64,000 nt of DNA. Source: Alopecurus myosuroides. Lineage: Eukaryota; Streptophyta; Magnoliopsida; Poales; Poaceae. Each line of letters opens with the position of its first letter. Position 1 is the first letter of the stretch. The stretch is from NCBI GenBank assembly GCA_028641055.1, contig CM054063.1, positions 173,400,697 through 173,464,696 of the forward strand, given 5' to 3'. Both the position numbers and the translations under genes were made by a program. Under the pieces are notes generated by a model. The model was not told where the DNA came from and made no database searches. It was given only the letters and a program-made list of their open reading frames with translations. This document shows, piece after piece, positions 11,400 through 22,511 of this stretch.

Positions 11400-12330
11400 G
11401 TTAACCAAATCTATTAGAGTATGGTTTTTCCGTTCGGCAACCCCATTTGACTGAGGTGAATAGGGAGGCGTCCTCTCATGAATAATACCATGTTCCGCAC
11501 AGAAAAAGTCAAACTCATTAGAGAAATACTATCCACCACGATCTGACCGGATTCGTTTAATTTTCTTTTCAAGTTGATTCTCAACTTCTTCCTTATAGAT
11601 TTTAAAGTAGTGTAGAGCCTCATCTTTAGTGTTTAACAGATATACATAGAAAAATCTAGTGGAATCGTCTATTAACATCATGAAGTATCTCTTTCCAGCT
11701 TTAGTCAACACACAATTCATCTCAGAGAGATCATAATGTATGAGTTCAAATGGCGCCAAGTGTCTCTCCTCCGTAGCCTTATGGGGCTTACGAGGTTGCT
11801 TTGCTTGCACACACGAATGACACTTAGAACCTTTGGCTAAAGTGAAACTTGGAATTAAATTTAATTTTGCTAACCGCGTCATGCAACTGAAACCAACGTG
11901 ACAAAGACGTGAATGCCAAACTTCTGTTTCATCAACACTCGAATGAATATTGTTCACGACTTTATTACAGAAATCAGCGAGTGAAAAGCGGAACAGACCT
12001 TCGCACTCATACCCTTTTCCAACAAACAGTCCATATTTCGTTACAACTACTTTATTGGACTCAAAAACCAACTTAAATCCTTCTCTACATAGAAGGGGGC
12101 CACTAACGAGATTCTTCTTGATGGCGGGGACATGTTGCACGTTCTTGAGCTGCAAGATCCTTCCCGAAGTAAACTTTAGATCGACCGTGCCAACACCAAG
12201 TACAGAAGAACTTGCGCCGTTCCCCGTCAATACGAAACCGTTCCTTGTGACCTGATAAGAAGAGAACAATGAGATGTCAGCACACACCTGAATGTTTGCA
12301 CCATGTCAATCCACCAATCAGTAGACTGAA
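11400..12330 (-). pseudogene. L2 pol, protease and integrase core
   Basis: 12287-11529 is one open frame that follows the protease motif region (WWID near 12310). It includes the integrase zinc-binding phrase VWHSRLCHVGF...SKCHSCVQAKQ (HHCC) and the core acidic residues in HYDLSEMN and IRSDRGG. 11525-11414 continues with GVAERKNHTL after an in-frame stop near 11530. The protease Asp lies across a frame change near 12300, so the chain is interrupted twice. Confidence 0.75.
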
Positions 12331-13243
12331 AAACTGAAAATACAGTAAACAAATTATCATACCCAGATGCCCCATTCTCATTGTTGCTCACAACCATGTT
12401 GACAGCCTTGGAATCCTGTCCTTCCTTCACGTACTTCTTTGGGCACTTCACCGCCCAGTATTTCAGTGAACCACAAGTGAAGCAGCCATCTTTCTTATTA
12501 TCCTTCTTGAAGGTCTTCTTAGCCTTCTTCTTGAAGTCGGTATTCTGCTGGACACCAGTCCTCGCCTTGTTCTTGTGGGAGTTGTAGTTCTTCTGTACCA
12601 TATTGGATGCAGAAGTCCCTTCGTTCCCTTTTCCATGCGAGTCCTTTGCCCTCTAATTCTGCTCAACACTTAGATGGCCAATGACATCCTCTACTGAGAA
12701 TTCATGCATTTCATGTTTCAGAGTAGTGGCAAAGTTCCTCCAGGAATTAGGCAGCTTGGCGATTATGCATCCCGCGACATACTTGCCCGGTAGCACGCAC
12801 TTGAGAATTTCAAGCTCCTTAGCGATGCACTGTATCTCATGAGCCTGCTCCAATACAGAACTGTTTTCGACCATTCTGTAGTCATGAAACTGCTCTATAC
12901 TGTACATCTCGCTGCCAGCATCGGTTGCGCCGAATTTGGATTCGAGCGCCTCCCATAAGTTTTTGGCAACCCACATATGTAAATATGCGTCAACAAACTT
13001 ATCTCCGATCACGCTTAGAACGCATCCAACAAAGACGACGGTGACATTCCTAAACGCCTTCTCCTGTTCAGGAGTAATCGTTCCCGTGGGAGTGACACCG
13101 GCGACCCAGAACACGTTCATAGCCGTGAGCCATAAGATTGTTTTGGTCTGCCAATGCTTAAAGTACGTCCTCGTAAACGGGTCTGGTTTCAGTGCAATAG
13201 CAAAACCATGAATCGAAAATTCCCTACACATATTAGGTTTTTG
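12235..13243 (-). pseudogene. L2 gag
   Basis: The minus strand from 13225 encodes a Copia Gag. It shows FAIALKPDPFTRTYFKHWQTK, NLWEALESKFGATDAGSE, EQFHDYRMVENSSVLEQAHE, GCIIAKLPNSWRNFATTLKH and FSVEDVIGHL. A stop near 12655 precedes a second frame (12601-12235) with Lys-rich sequence and a zinc knuckle CFTCGSLKYWAVKC, in which the expected His is Tyr. The reading frame runs back without a stop from gag into the 5' LTR, up to 13603. No tRNA primer site lies between LTR and gag. Gag would package element RNA; this copy is broken. Confidence 0.75.
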
Positions 13244-13246
13244 GAT

Positions 13247-13843
13247 TGTTAAAAGTTTAGGCAATTTACAGATTAAATTAACCCAAGTATAAATCACGAT
13301 CATGACGTAAACATACTGATAATTAACCATATTCCCGCATACTAGATTGACACTAGACACATCTACGCAAACTACTAGTATGGACCACATGGAAATAATA
13401 AGGGCAGGGATAAACGTGTTATACCCTGCGATCGACCAGTTGGCAGTAGACGTAGCAGTGGCGGAAGCAGCGGTGGCCGCTGCAGCAGTAGCGGCGGCCT
13501 CGGTGGCGGCAGTGGCGGCCTCGGCGGCAGCAGGAGCGCGTTCGGCTTCGGTGGAAATGTTGACGAAGAGGGCGACGCGGTAGTAGACGAAGTAGATGTA
13601 CAACAGCAGTGAGCAGTCGCGTAGGAGACACTCCCCAAAAATCTAATCGCTCCTCTCCCGTACAGGATCTGGAGAGGCGGGGTTTCGGAGGCCTGCTCTC
13701 CCGTCGGCCGTGTACGCGGTAGACGGGATGGGATCACCGGCGGCAACAACAGGAGGTGGAACGATAGTGGGTGCAAAGAGGAAGAGTGTATGAGTTGTCT
13801 ATTCTGTGCCCGCCCGAGCCTCCAATTTATAGGCACGGCCGAG
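13247..13843 (-). repeat. L2 5' LTR, part A
   Basis: This is the copy of the L2 LTR adjacent to gag. It matches 7697-8284 in order, including the polyalanine-coding GCN run at 13450-13550. It is cut at 13843 (ccgag) by insertion of L3 and continues at 53152. Confidence 0.8.
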
Positions 13844-15083
13844 TGAAAGTGCATTCTCGATATCTCGTTGTTTTGTGTGTTTGTTAACAACATGAAGAAG
13901 TTACTAACCGTATGTGCTACTTTGTCAAAGGATTTGGTCTTAAATCAGCACGCATACAGTGTCAAAGAAATGGTGAAGAAATCGAAGATCAACGAACTTT
14001 TCCGAGCCATAAAAGGGTTTTTAGTGTGCAATCCGGATTATTCCGGATGGGGTCCGGAATCCGGATTCAGTCCGGATGAGTCCGAGTGCAACGCGTTTTT
14101 CTCTGTTGCAATCCGGATTATTCCGGGTGATTCCGGGATCCGGATCAAGTCCGGACGAATCCAACTGCAACGTGATTTTCTCAGTTGCAATCCGGACTCA
14201 GTCCGGATGATTCCGACTGCAACGTGAATTTCTCTGTTGCAATCCGGAATTAGTCTGGATGAATCGGGAGTCCGGAAAAATCCGGAGCAATCCGGGCTGG
14301 TCGCATTTTGGGCAGAAAAACGGCTAGTTTGAGTGGGGGCTATAAATAACCCCTCTATTTCTTCCCCAAGGGTCAGCTCCACCAGCATTGAAGACTCCAT
14401 TGATTGAGCTCACCCACCAAGCTAGATCTCCCTCCTCCTCCACCCAAACTTGTTGATTATTTGAGGATTGAAAGAGGACCACCGGATCTACATCTTCACC
14501 ATCCGGATTTCCATTTCCCTCTCATTTACTTGAGAGATCTTTGCCTAGGGTTTCCTCATGTGGAGAACCTAGGATTCTTGTTTCTAGTGGTGATTCAAGA
14601 AGGTTTGGGAGCCCCCAATTAAGTTGTGGGTGTGTGCCCCAAGTGTTTGTAAAGGATTCGATCCCCGCCTCAAAGGGGTTCAACAGTGAGAGGTGAACTA
14701 GGCCCTCGTGGCGCAAGTTCATCGGAGAATAGGGTGAGGCCTTTGTGGCATTGAGTAGGCCTTCGTGGCGAGCTCACACCCCTCCAACGAGACGTACTCC
14801 CCCAAAAAGGAGGAACTCGGGAATACATCGTGTCTCCGTGTGCTTCCATCGGTTACCTCGTTCCTCCCTCTTTTCTTACTCGTACTTGTAGTTTTTATTG
14901 TAGTACTTGTTGTATTAAGTGTTGTCCTAGTTTAATTAATTGCTTGCCTTGCCATATAGGTAAATTCACCATTAGTTGCACTATCTAGAGAATTTACCTT
15001 TGTGTTAAGCCTAAACCTTGTTAAAAATTAAAATTGGTCGTAGAACCTATTCACCCCCTCTAGGTGCCCATACTTTACTTTCA
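13844..15083 (+). repeat. L3 5' LTR
   Basis: The 1240-bp LTR is bounded by TGAAAG and CTTTCA and is nearly identical by eye to 51904-53146. U3 contains an array of tccgga/atccgg palindromes (14029-14310) built on a gttgcaatccgg module that recurs at 14026, 14105, 14184 and 14235. A TATA box (tataaata) is at 14341-14348. Confidence 0.9.
14341..14348 (+). promoter_or_regulatory. TATA box of L3 5' LTR
   Basis: The sequence tataaata follows the tccgga palindrome array, and the leader that follows is C/T-rich. The 3' LTR has the matching box at about 52402-52409. Transcription would be expected to start about 30 bases downstream. Confidence 0.7.
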
Positions 15084-15085
15084 AT

Positions 15086-15098
15086 TGGTATCAGAGCC
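15086..15098 (+). other. L3 primer binding site (initiator tRNA-Met)
   Basis: tggtatcagagcc lies two bases after the LTR end. It is the common plant retrotransposon site complementary to the 3' end of initiator tRNA-Met, used to prime minus-strand DNA. Confidence 0.9.
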
Positions 15099-15138
15099 TC
15101 GGCTCTTCTATCGGGCTTAACCGCCTAAGAGTTTCAGT

Positions 15139-17730
15139 ATGGGAGATGATTTGGTTGACGCTCCGTCCGTTGGCAATGTGACCATGGATGATCTCAATGC
15201 TTTGAGAAATTCATTGAACTCATCCATAGACACCAAATTTGATGAGTTGCGTCAACTCATGGCACAACTCCTCAAAGCCAAAGCACCGGAGGTAGTCGAA
15301 TCATCTCTTCCGGAAGAACCGGAGGGTGCCAAGAAAGGGGTAGATGGTGATCCACATAAAAATGCTTCTGCTGAACAATCCGCTAAGTCGGGTACGGAAG
15401 GAGGTGGAGGATTTCATGCCGTTCCCGGAAGTTATTCTCCCGATCCTCCCGTTCCTCATCCCCATATAATCTCTAGAGGAGATCCACCTAAAATTGATGC
15501 TTTTTCTTTTCGTGAATGGCAATACTACATGGAGAATCACTTGAACTCTTCTTGTATAGATCTTTGGAGGATCACTCGTGACGGATACAAGCCATTTGAT
15601 CCCAAGAATCTCACAAGAAGAGAAGCCGTAGATTGCCAACTCAACTACACCGCCTTGTCCATTCTTCAACAAGCCGTGGGTCCCAACCACATGCCGCATC
15701 TTCAACATTTCTCCACCCCCAAAGAAACATGGGATGAACTAGTCATCATGTTCGTTGGGAATGAGAGCATGCAAAGAAATCGGTATGACACCTTGACCAA
15801 TGAGGTCGAAGGATTTTTCATGCATGATGGAGAAGATCATGTTGACATGTATCGAAGACTCAAAACTCTTGCCACCGCCTTCTCTAGTGCGGGTGCCAAG
15901 TATATTGACGACGCTTGGATCAAGAGAAAGTATATGATTGTCGTTATGCCATTTGAGGGCACGGACTTGAAGAGCATTCAAGGAAGACATGATTTTTCCT
16001 CCATGACCTCAACTCAAGTGATGCAAGAATTGTGTTCCTACAAAGTGCAAACCAAGAATGCTCTTGACAACCGTGCTAGGGCCATTGGAATGCACCAAGG
16101 AGCATCCGTTGCTTTGAAAGCCAAGGCTTTGTCAAGAGAGGTTGAGAATGAAGAAGATGGAGATGAGGTATTGCCTCCTTTGAAGGAACAAGACTATGAT
16201 CCCGTTCTAAAGGATCTCATTGCTCTCACCGTGCAAATTTTTTGGAGCAATCCTCCCAAGGGCAAGAGATTTGTTGAGGAGAAGACAAGGTCTCGCCATG
16301 GAAATGATGGAGCTCAAAAAGTGAGGTCTTGCTTCAATTGTCAAGATAAGCATCACTTCATTGCGGAGTGCCCTTGTGAGAATAGAGAGCTCCATAGTGG
16401 CAAACTCATTCGCAAGGACAAGGACAAGGTTGAGTACAAGAAACCTCACTTCAAGAAGAAGCCTTTCAACACGAAGTCTCCCACCAAGTTTGTGCTCTTG
16501 ACTCAAGAGGAGTATGATTCCGGGAGTGATGAAGAAGAAGAAACCACAAGTGAAGTGACCGCTCTAGATATTGCTTCTCCTCCACCATCTTCATCCCTCT
16601 TCGAATCCCCCAATGACGATCTCCCTCAACGTAATGCCAGGTGCTTCATGGCTAAGGCCACGGAGGTATCACTTTCCCCCAACTCTAAGACCCCTAGTGA
16701 ACTAGAACATCTTGCTAGTCTTAGAGAAGAAGAAGAAAGGGTCTCCTTGGACCGCTTTATGTCTAACATGCAAGGGGAGACCAAGAAGTACGTTGAGTAT
16801 CTCATGAGGCAATTGGGAGAGGCCCAAGATGCTCTTGAGAAGAAAGGTGAGGTTGAGAGAAGGGATGCAGATGAAATTGCATCTCTCTCTATGACTCTTG
16901 AGGAAGAGCATGATGGTAGAGTTTCTATAGAGGATGAACTTGAATCTATTGAATTAACTCATAATGAACTTGTCTCAAACATCACTAAGGAACGTGATCT
17001 TGCTATTGCTAAATATAAAAAGGCTAAAAAGGATAAGGTCGAGTTTGGGGTTGGTCATGGTAAACTAACCGAGGAGTTTAAAAAGCTAACCGGGGCTCAC
17101 AAAGCTTTGGAAAGCCAACACTCATCCCTCAAAGAGTTGCATGAACAACTTCAAACTCAACTTAATCAAACTAACAATGCTAGCACCTCTACTTCTTCTT
17201 GTGATCATGCAAATATTATTGAGGAAAATGCTAGGTTGAAGAATGAGCTAGCAAGGCTCAAGGGTAAAGACCCACAAGTTGTGAAGTTCGTGACCCCTTC
17301 CCCAAAAGTGGTTTCCCCTAACTCTAATGCGGTCATTGCTAGACCACAATTGAGTGCACCAAGGCAACAAGTGGGAAAGCAAGGTCTAGGCTATGTAGCC
17401 AAGAAGAAGAACAAGAATAAGAAGAGCAAGAAGAAGACCAAAAATGGTGCTTCGAGTGGTGTTGTCATTAGGGATAACACTACTCCTAGCACACCCGCTC
17501 AAGCTAACAACATTGCCTCGAGTAGTAGTGTCATGAGGGACAACACTACTCGTAGCACATCCGCGGGAACTAACAATCCACACCATTTGTTATATGTTGA
17601 TTATTATGGTGTTGTTCAAGCTAAATATGTTGGTCCTATTGAGGGTTTCATTGACTATACTATTTGGGTTCCAGAGACCCTTGTTGCTAATATGAAGGGA
17701 CCCATCTTGGGTTCTAACTCTAGTCAATGA
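15139..17730 (+). CDS. L3 Gag, long Sirevirus type
   Basis: This is an intact 863-residue Gag starting at the first ATG after the primer site. Residues 110-330 form the capsid-like part, with FREWQYYMENHLNS and WDELVIMFVGNESMQRNRYDTL. A zinc knuckle CFNCQDKHHFIAEC (C-x2-C-x4-H-x4-C) is at about 398-411, followed by a basic stretch. An acidic linker follows, then a long charged coiled coil (about 530-720) and a Lys/Asn-rich segment KKKNKNKKSKKKTK near 755-770. A Gag this long, with a coiled-coil extension, is typical of Sireviruses. The stop at 17728-17730 overlaps a different frame in which pol begins, so Pol expression would need frameshifting, splicing or a lost base. Confidence 0.85.
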   Translation: MGDDLVDAPSVGNVTMDDLNALRNSLNSSIDTKFDELRQLMAQLLKAKAPEVVESSLPEEPEGAKKGVDGDPHKNASAEQSAKSGTEGGGGFHAVPGSYSPDPPVPHPHIISRGDPPKIDAFSFREWQYYMENHLNSSCIDLWRITRDGYKPFDPKNLTRREAVDCQLNYTALSILQQAVGPNHMPHLQHFSTPKETWDELVIMFVGNESMQRNRYDTLTNEVEGFFMHDGEDHVDMYRRLKTLATAFSSAGAKYIDDAWIKRKYMIVVMPFEGTDLKSIQGRHDFSSMTSTQVMQELCSYKVQTKNALDNRARAIGMHQGASVALKAKALSREVENEEDGDEVLPPLKEQDYDPVLKDLIALTVQIFWSNPPKGKRFVEEKTRSRHGNDGAQKVRSCFNCQDKHHFIAECPCENRELHSGKLIRKDKDKVEYKKPHFKKKPFNTKSPTKFVLLTQEEYDSGSDEEEETTSEVTALDIASPPPSSSLFESPNDDLPQRNARCFMAKATEVSLSPNSKTPSELEHLASLREEEERVSLDRFMSNMQGETKKYVEYLMRQLGEAQDALEKKGEVERRDADEIASLSMTLEEEHDGRVSIEDELESIELTHNELVSNITKERDLAIAKYKKAKKDKVEFGVGHGKLTEEFKKLTGAHKALESQHSSLKELHEQLQTQLNQTNNASTSTSSCDHANIIEENARLKNELARLKGKDPQVVKFVTPSPKVVSPNSNAVIARPQLSAPRQQVGKQGLGYVAKKKNKNKKSKKKTKNGASSGVVIRDNTTPSTPAQANNIASSSSVMRDNTTRSTSAGTNNPHHLLYVDYYGVVQAKYVGPIEGFIDYTIWVPETLVANMKGPILGSNSSQ

Positions 17731-17734
17731 TCTC

Positions 17735-18634
17735 TTGCAGGGCTATGCTTCCGGTGGGACTAAATGGATTCTAGATAGTGGATGCACTAATCATATGACC
17801 AGAAGCAAAGAGCTTGTGACGGAGTTGCGACCAAATGACATCCAAGCAACCGTCACTTATGGAGACTCGTCCAAGTCTAAGGTATCCGGGTTGAGCAAGG
17901 TTGTGGTGGCTCCCGATATAACTATCGTGAACGTCATGCTTGTCGAATCCCTTGGTTACAATTTACTTTCCGTCCGCTCTCTTGGAAAGATGGGTTTTTC
18001 CGTCTTTTTCGATGGTGATATTGTGGTCCTTTTGAGGAGCAAGACTCTTGACGTCGCTCACGTGGGACATGTTGAAAATGAGTTGTTCGTGGTGGACTTT
18101 TCGAAGTCAACCAACTCTCAAGCAATGTGTCTTTTCGGGAAGGCAGACTTGGGATGGTTGTGGCATCGCCGCCTATCCCATGTCAACATGAGAACTTTGC
18201 AAAGTCTTCACAAAGGTGACCTTATTGTCGGACTAAAAGAAAATGTTTCCTTTGCAAAGGATCGCGTTTGTAGGTCGTGTGTTTAAGGGAAGATGCATGA
18301 CATCGTGCACAAGGCCAAGACCATTATCTCATCAAAGAGGATCTTGGAGCTTCTCCATGTTGATCTCTTTGGTGCCGTGCCCGAGGCAAGTCTTGGTGGC
18401 AAGAAGTATTGCTTGGTGATTGTCGATGATTATTCAAGATACACTTGGTTTTATTTCTTAAAGTGCAAGAGTGAAACTCAACACACCATCACCGACTTCT
18501 CCAACGAAGTGCAACGTCAACACAATGTGCAAATCATGGCTATTAGGAGTGATAATGGCTCGGAGTTCAAGAACTATACATTGAATGAATTCCTTAGCAA
18601 GAAGGCATTCGTCATCAATACTCCGCCACTTACA
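17735..18634 (+). pseudogene. L3 pol part 1: protease and integrase N-terminal half
   Basis: The frame is open upstream of 17735 without an ATG. It encodes the aspartic protease WILDSGCTNHMT, the GAG-pre-integrase phrase LWHRRLSHVNMRTLQ, and an integrase zinc finger ending CRSC. An in-frame TAA at 18284-18286 follows immediately. The frame then resumes with the integrase core: HVDLFG, VIVDDYSRYTWFYFL and IRSDNGSEF. It is cut at 18634 by the L4 element (TSD ttaca, 18630-18634) and continues at 46171. Confidence 0.85.
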
Positions 18635-20000
18635 TGTAACATCCCAAGTATGAAAATACCCCTAGAATGTTTGATTTCCTGTTTAATTAAAGTATTGCAT
18701 CATGTCATCATATTTATTTCCTTGTTTGCATTGGTTTACTATTTGTTTTGCATCTGTTTTATTCTGTTTTCATAATGGAAATTCAAACAATTTCAAATAA
18801 TGTGTTTCATACTTGTCATGTTACAATATTTTTCAAATCAAAATTGCAATCCAAAGTCTCATTTTATTTCCAATCATTCCATAATGAATCAACTAATAAA
18901 ATGGTGGTTTTTATTTCAATTAATTACTTCCAATATTATTGCAAATTCAAATCATTCAATTGCAAGCAGTACCCACTTTTGAAATTATGAAATTACCAAA
19001 ACAAATGTGCTCATTTGTTTCCAATTAAAGTTATTTGATCACCCTAATTAATTTCTTGTTTTGAATAATTCAATCAATACCCAAAATTAACTCAAATTTG
19101 AAACCTATCCAAACAGCACCAAAATTCAAATGTTTTTGAATTCCAAACTTGGCATTTGGTTGTATTTGACCTAAATAGCCCACCCAAATTTTTCTGGAAT
19201 TTTTGCAAACCCCAAAATCATTTTTTTCTTCCTATTCTATTTGCTACAAAAAAACAGAAAAACAAAAATAAGAAAAAGGACAAAACGCGCGCGCGCGGCA
19301 GCTAACTAGCGCGGCCCAGCCCATCTACCTAGCCTGCGTACCGCTTCGCGCACCTACCCCTTTCGTCTAAACGTACGGCGCGCCATCCAGGGGTGCCACG
19401 GCGGCAGCGGCGCCGCGCCGACGGCCAGGAGCTCCCCTAGCCCCCTATAACTACCCCCCTAGCCCCGCAGCTGTGCCCTAACCCTAGCCTACCCCTATCC
19501 CCTCGCGATCGCCGCCGTTTTCCCTCTCTGCCCCGTGCTCCACCCCTCTGCTACCTCGCCGGAGAACGCCACCTCTGAATCCCGATGATCACCTCCACCT
19601 CGCTGCGCCTCCACACCTCCTAAACCCCGAAACCAAACCAGTACCTTCCCTCTATCTGCTGGACACCCTAACGAGCCCGGAGATCCTCTGTAGCCGCGCC
19701 GCCGAGCACGTCGCTGTCGCCTCGCCGTCGAGCTCCACCACGGCAACCTCCCGGTGAGCGCCACCGTGTCCACCTCTTCCTCCTCCTTCCTCCTTGTGCG
19801 CACGCGTCCGTGCACGTCACCACAGCATCACCCCAGCACAGCAGCACAAGCACATCGACTGTAGCTCGCCGCCGGCGACCCGCCCCTGTCCAAGATTCAG
19901 AAACACCCGCGACAGTTTCAGTTAAAAGTTCAGGTTCACGAATCTGAACCTTATCCTGTGTGCGCGTGTACTACTGACAAGAATCCGTTCGCTACCGCAC

Positions 20001-20058
20001 TGGTTACAGTGCGTTGCGCGCACCCCCGAGCCCAGGGTTCGAGTCCCTGGCTCCGCGA
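20001..20058 (+). other. tRNA-like 3' half with Pol III B-box in L4 LTR
   Basis: ggttcgagtcc at 20036-20046 is an exact match to the B-box consensus GGTTCGANTCC. It sits in a perfect T-arm (cagggttcgagtccctg, 20033-20049) followed by an acceptor-like ctccgcga. An A-box-like tggttacagtg lies at 20001-20011. No matching 5' acceptor strand is visible, so it is not a complete tRNA gene. It may be a captured tRNA or SINE head. The 3' LTR has the same feature at 43117-43174. Confidence 0.5.
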
Positions 20059-21238
20059 TTAAAAACCACATTTTGCACCGCAGCGCTGACAGGGTGCCCC
20101 CCCTGTCAGCCACCCGTGTGGCCACGCAAGCACCCAGTGGCCCAGGGCCCACTGGCAGTGCCCTGGGTAGGGTTCTGTGCGGTAACAAAGGTTTTAAACC
20201 TTTTCTGTTTTCAAAACAAGCCCTTTTGTTTTACAGATTGGTCCCTGAACATAAAATGCAAATAACTTTTGTTTTATAATTCCAAATAACAAAAATAAAA
20301 TATGTGCACTGCTCTAAATTTAATTCTCTATCTAATTATAACATTTGTTTTCTGTTTTGAATTTTCAAAATGCATTTCAAATTTGAATTCAAATAATTCA
20401 ATTGCAATTTGCTAAAATCCATAACTAATTCATACTTAATCCAATTAATGCAAATAAAATATGTGTTCCATGCTATTTCAAATAACCTATTCAAATATAA
20501 ATTTTGTTTCATGGTTTGAATAATTTAAATTGTTTAAATAATTTAAACCTTGTTTAAATCATTTAAATTTGATAAAATCATAACTTGCTCAAATTAAATT
20601 ATTTTTTGAACATGCAAAATATGTTTTCAAACCATCAAGGTATAAACTTTTCAAATATGAATTTGAATTTATGTTTTGAACAAATAAAATTCAAATAATA
20701 TTCAAACTTGTTTTAAATTCATTTAAAACTTGTTTAATATTGTTTAAGTCATAATAAATTCATCTCAACTCCTTTTTCAATATTTGAAACATGTAATCCA
20801 ACTAAAATTTTGTAACCTTTTCAACTATGAATTTGGTTATTTATTTTGCACAATTTAAATTGGTGAAAACAACAACTATTTGTGTAAGCCCTTTAAGGAA
20901 CCAAAAATTCCCTAACTTAATAAATAAATTTCTAAATTGGTAAACCTTATTTCCAATTGATTCTATTGTTATTATTTTGTTGTTCTACTCATCCATGCAT
21001 CATACTAATCCACTCTCACCTGTTGGTTAATTGGAAAACAATTGTTTCAACCAAAATCCATGGGCCTTTCATATGCAACTCAAAATTGCATATGTGTCCA
21101 TTTAAATTGTGTTACCAAGTCCACTAGTTTATTTTGATGCATCCATTAACTTGACATGCATCATCCCATGATTGTGCACTATTCCATGATATTGATTGTT
21201 TATATTTCTGTCTTGTTTGTTTGCTTCTTCTCGAGTAG

Positions 21239-21316
21239 ACGACGACGTTGAGACAGACGATCTTTACAGCACCCCTTCTGAGGATCTAGCTCAGTACCAG
21301 GCTGCTGAGTTTGCAG
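21239..21316 (+). other. Predicted acidic exon a in L4 LTR
   Basis: A T-rich tract ending ctcgagtag precedes this 78-bp open stretch, which is rich in Asp/Glu codons (DDVETDDLYSTPSEDL). It ends gcag followed by gcaagt, a perfect GC-type donor. Both ends are phase 1, so it joins in frame to the exon at 22512. No AUG was found in frame upstream. The second LTR copy lies at 44354-44431. Confidence 0.4.
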
Positions 21317-22511
21317 GCAAGTTATCACTCACATGAACCATTGTGTTCCTTTCAACATTGGTTACCGATACTTTCCGTTGTCTATGTTGCTAGCCCTATG
21401 TGTAGTTGCTTCTGTTACGAACCTATCACATGAATCCCCTTAACCATGATATTGCCTCACCTCCACTCCTACACCCCATTGTTTGAGCCAGTGTCTTACT
21501 AGCATGCTTAGGTTGTTTTGCTCGAGTCTGTTACCCGTTACTTTCTGTTACTATACTTCTATTATGTTATGGGGGCTCGATGTTAATCAATCAACCTGTT
21601 AATAATAATATGCTGATAAGGCACCGGCAGGAGGCCCTGTGTGGTTTTGAGGCCTGCTAGTGTCGACCCTAATAGGAAAAGGGTCTTGTCTACTGATCCA
21701 TGATGAGCGCACTATCCGCATGTGGGAAGCATGTATGGGCGCCCCCCTCAATTTGATTCGATTCGCATCTCGTCCAAATCGCCTCATTTAGTTCGTGTGT
21801 TCTATTTGCCGCATGCATGTTTTTGCGAGCCCAGCGCAGGGTGGAACTTTTGTAGTCAGCATATAGGGGGACACGTTCTTAGAGTGCTATGAGAGTCCCC
21901 TTTCTTCGGGGCTCGATTAGCCGTGCGCCCAAGGTGCTTTGGGCTTGATGCGAACAAGAGTTGAGTTGTGTTGAGTGCCCCGCTTGGTGGAAAGGCCATT
22001 CCATCTGGCGGGTTATTCTTACGTGTACGGCCAAATTGGTGCACCCCTGCAGGGATAAATCTTCTCGAGAAGCCGTGTTTTCCGCGGTTATGGTTGACTT
22101 GGTGAAAGTACTGGCTAACAAGTACTCAGAACAACTTACACCTAACTATTGATAACTTGACTAGTAATAGACTTATTGACACAACAACTTGATCCATCAT
22201 TCATTAATCCAACTGGGTGAGTTATCCTCGGATTGCTTCTTTGGATAAGGGGCGAGATCCAGGATGGGTTTGTTTGATGTTAACTTTCCGTTGGTTACTA
22301 TACGCTATCTTATCCCCTTTCTGTTAGATGGAAGTTGTAGTGTTTCTGTAGTTGGATAGCGCAGCCAGTTGCAGCATCTTTTATATCCCCTTCCTTCCGT
22401 TGAACCCAAGGCATTTGTACTTGGTGTTGACGGGTTACACTTTGGTGAACTGTGAGTCTTGCTTGCCAGTACGTTGTTGTACTGACCCCTTTGGGGCTGT
22501 GGTTTCCGCAG

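Noticed and set aside
14026..14310. CRISPR-like array
   Set aside because: Repeat units are irregular and palindromic, lie in a retrotransposon LTR of a plant genome, and have no unique spacers of constant length.
14038..14400. Antisense ORF across the L3 LTR (similar at 52258-52461)
   Set aside because: It is generated by the palindromic tccgga array, which is open on both strands.
20001..20058. Annotating a true tRNA gene in the L4 LTR
   Set aside because: There is a good T-arm and B-box, but no 5' acceptor strand, D-arm or anticodon arm could be folded.
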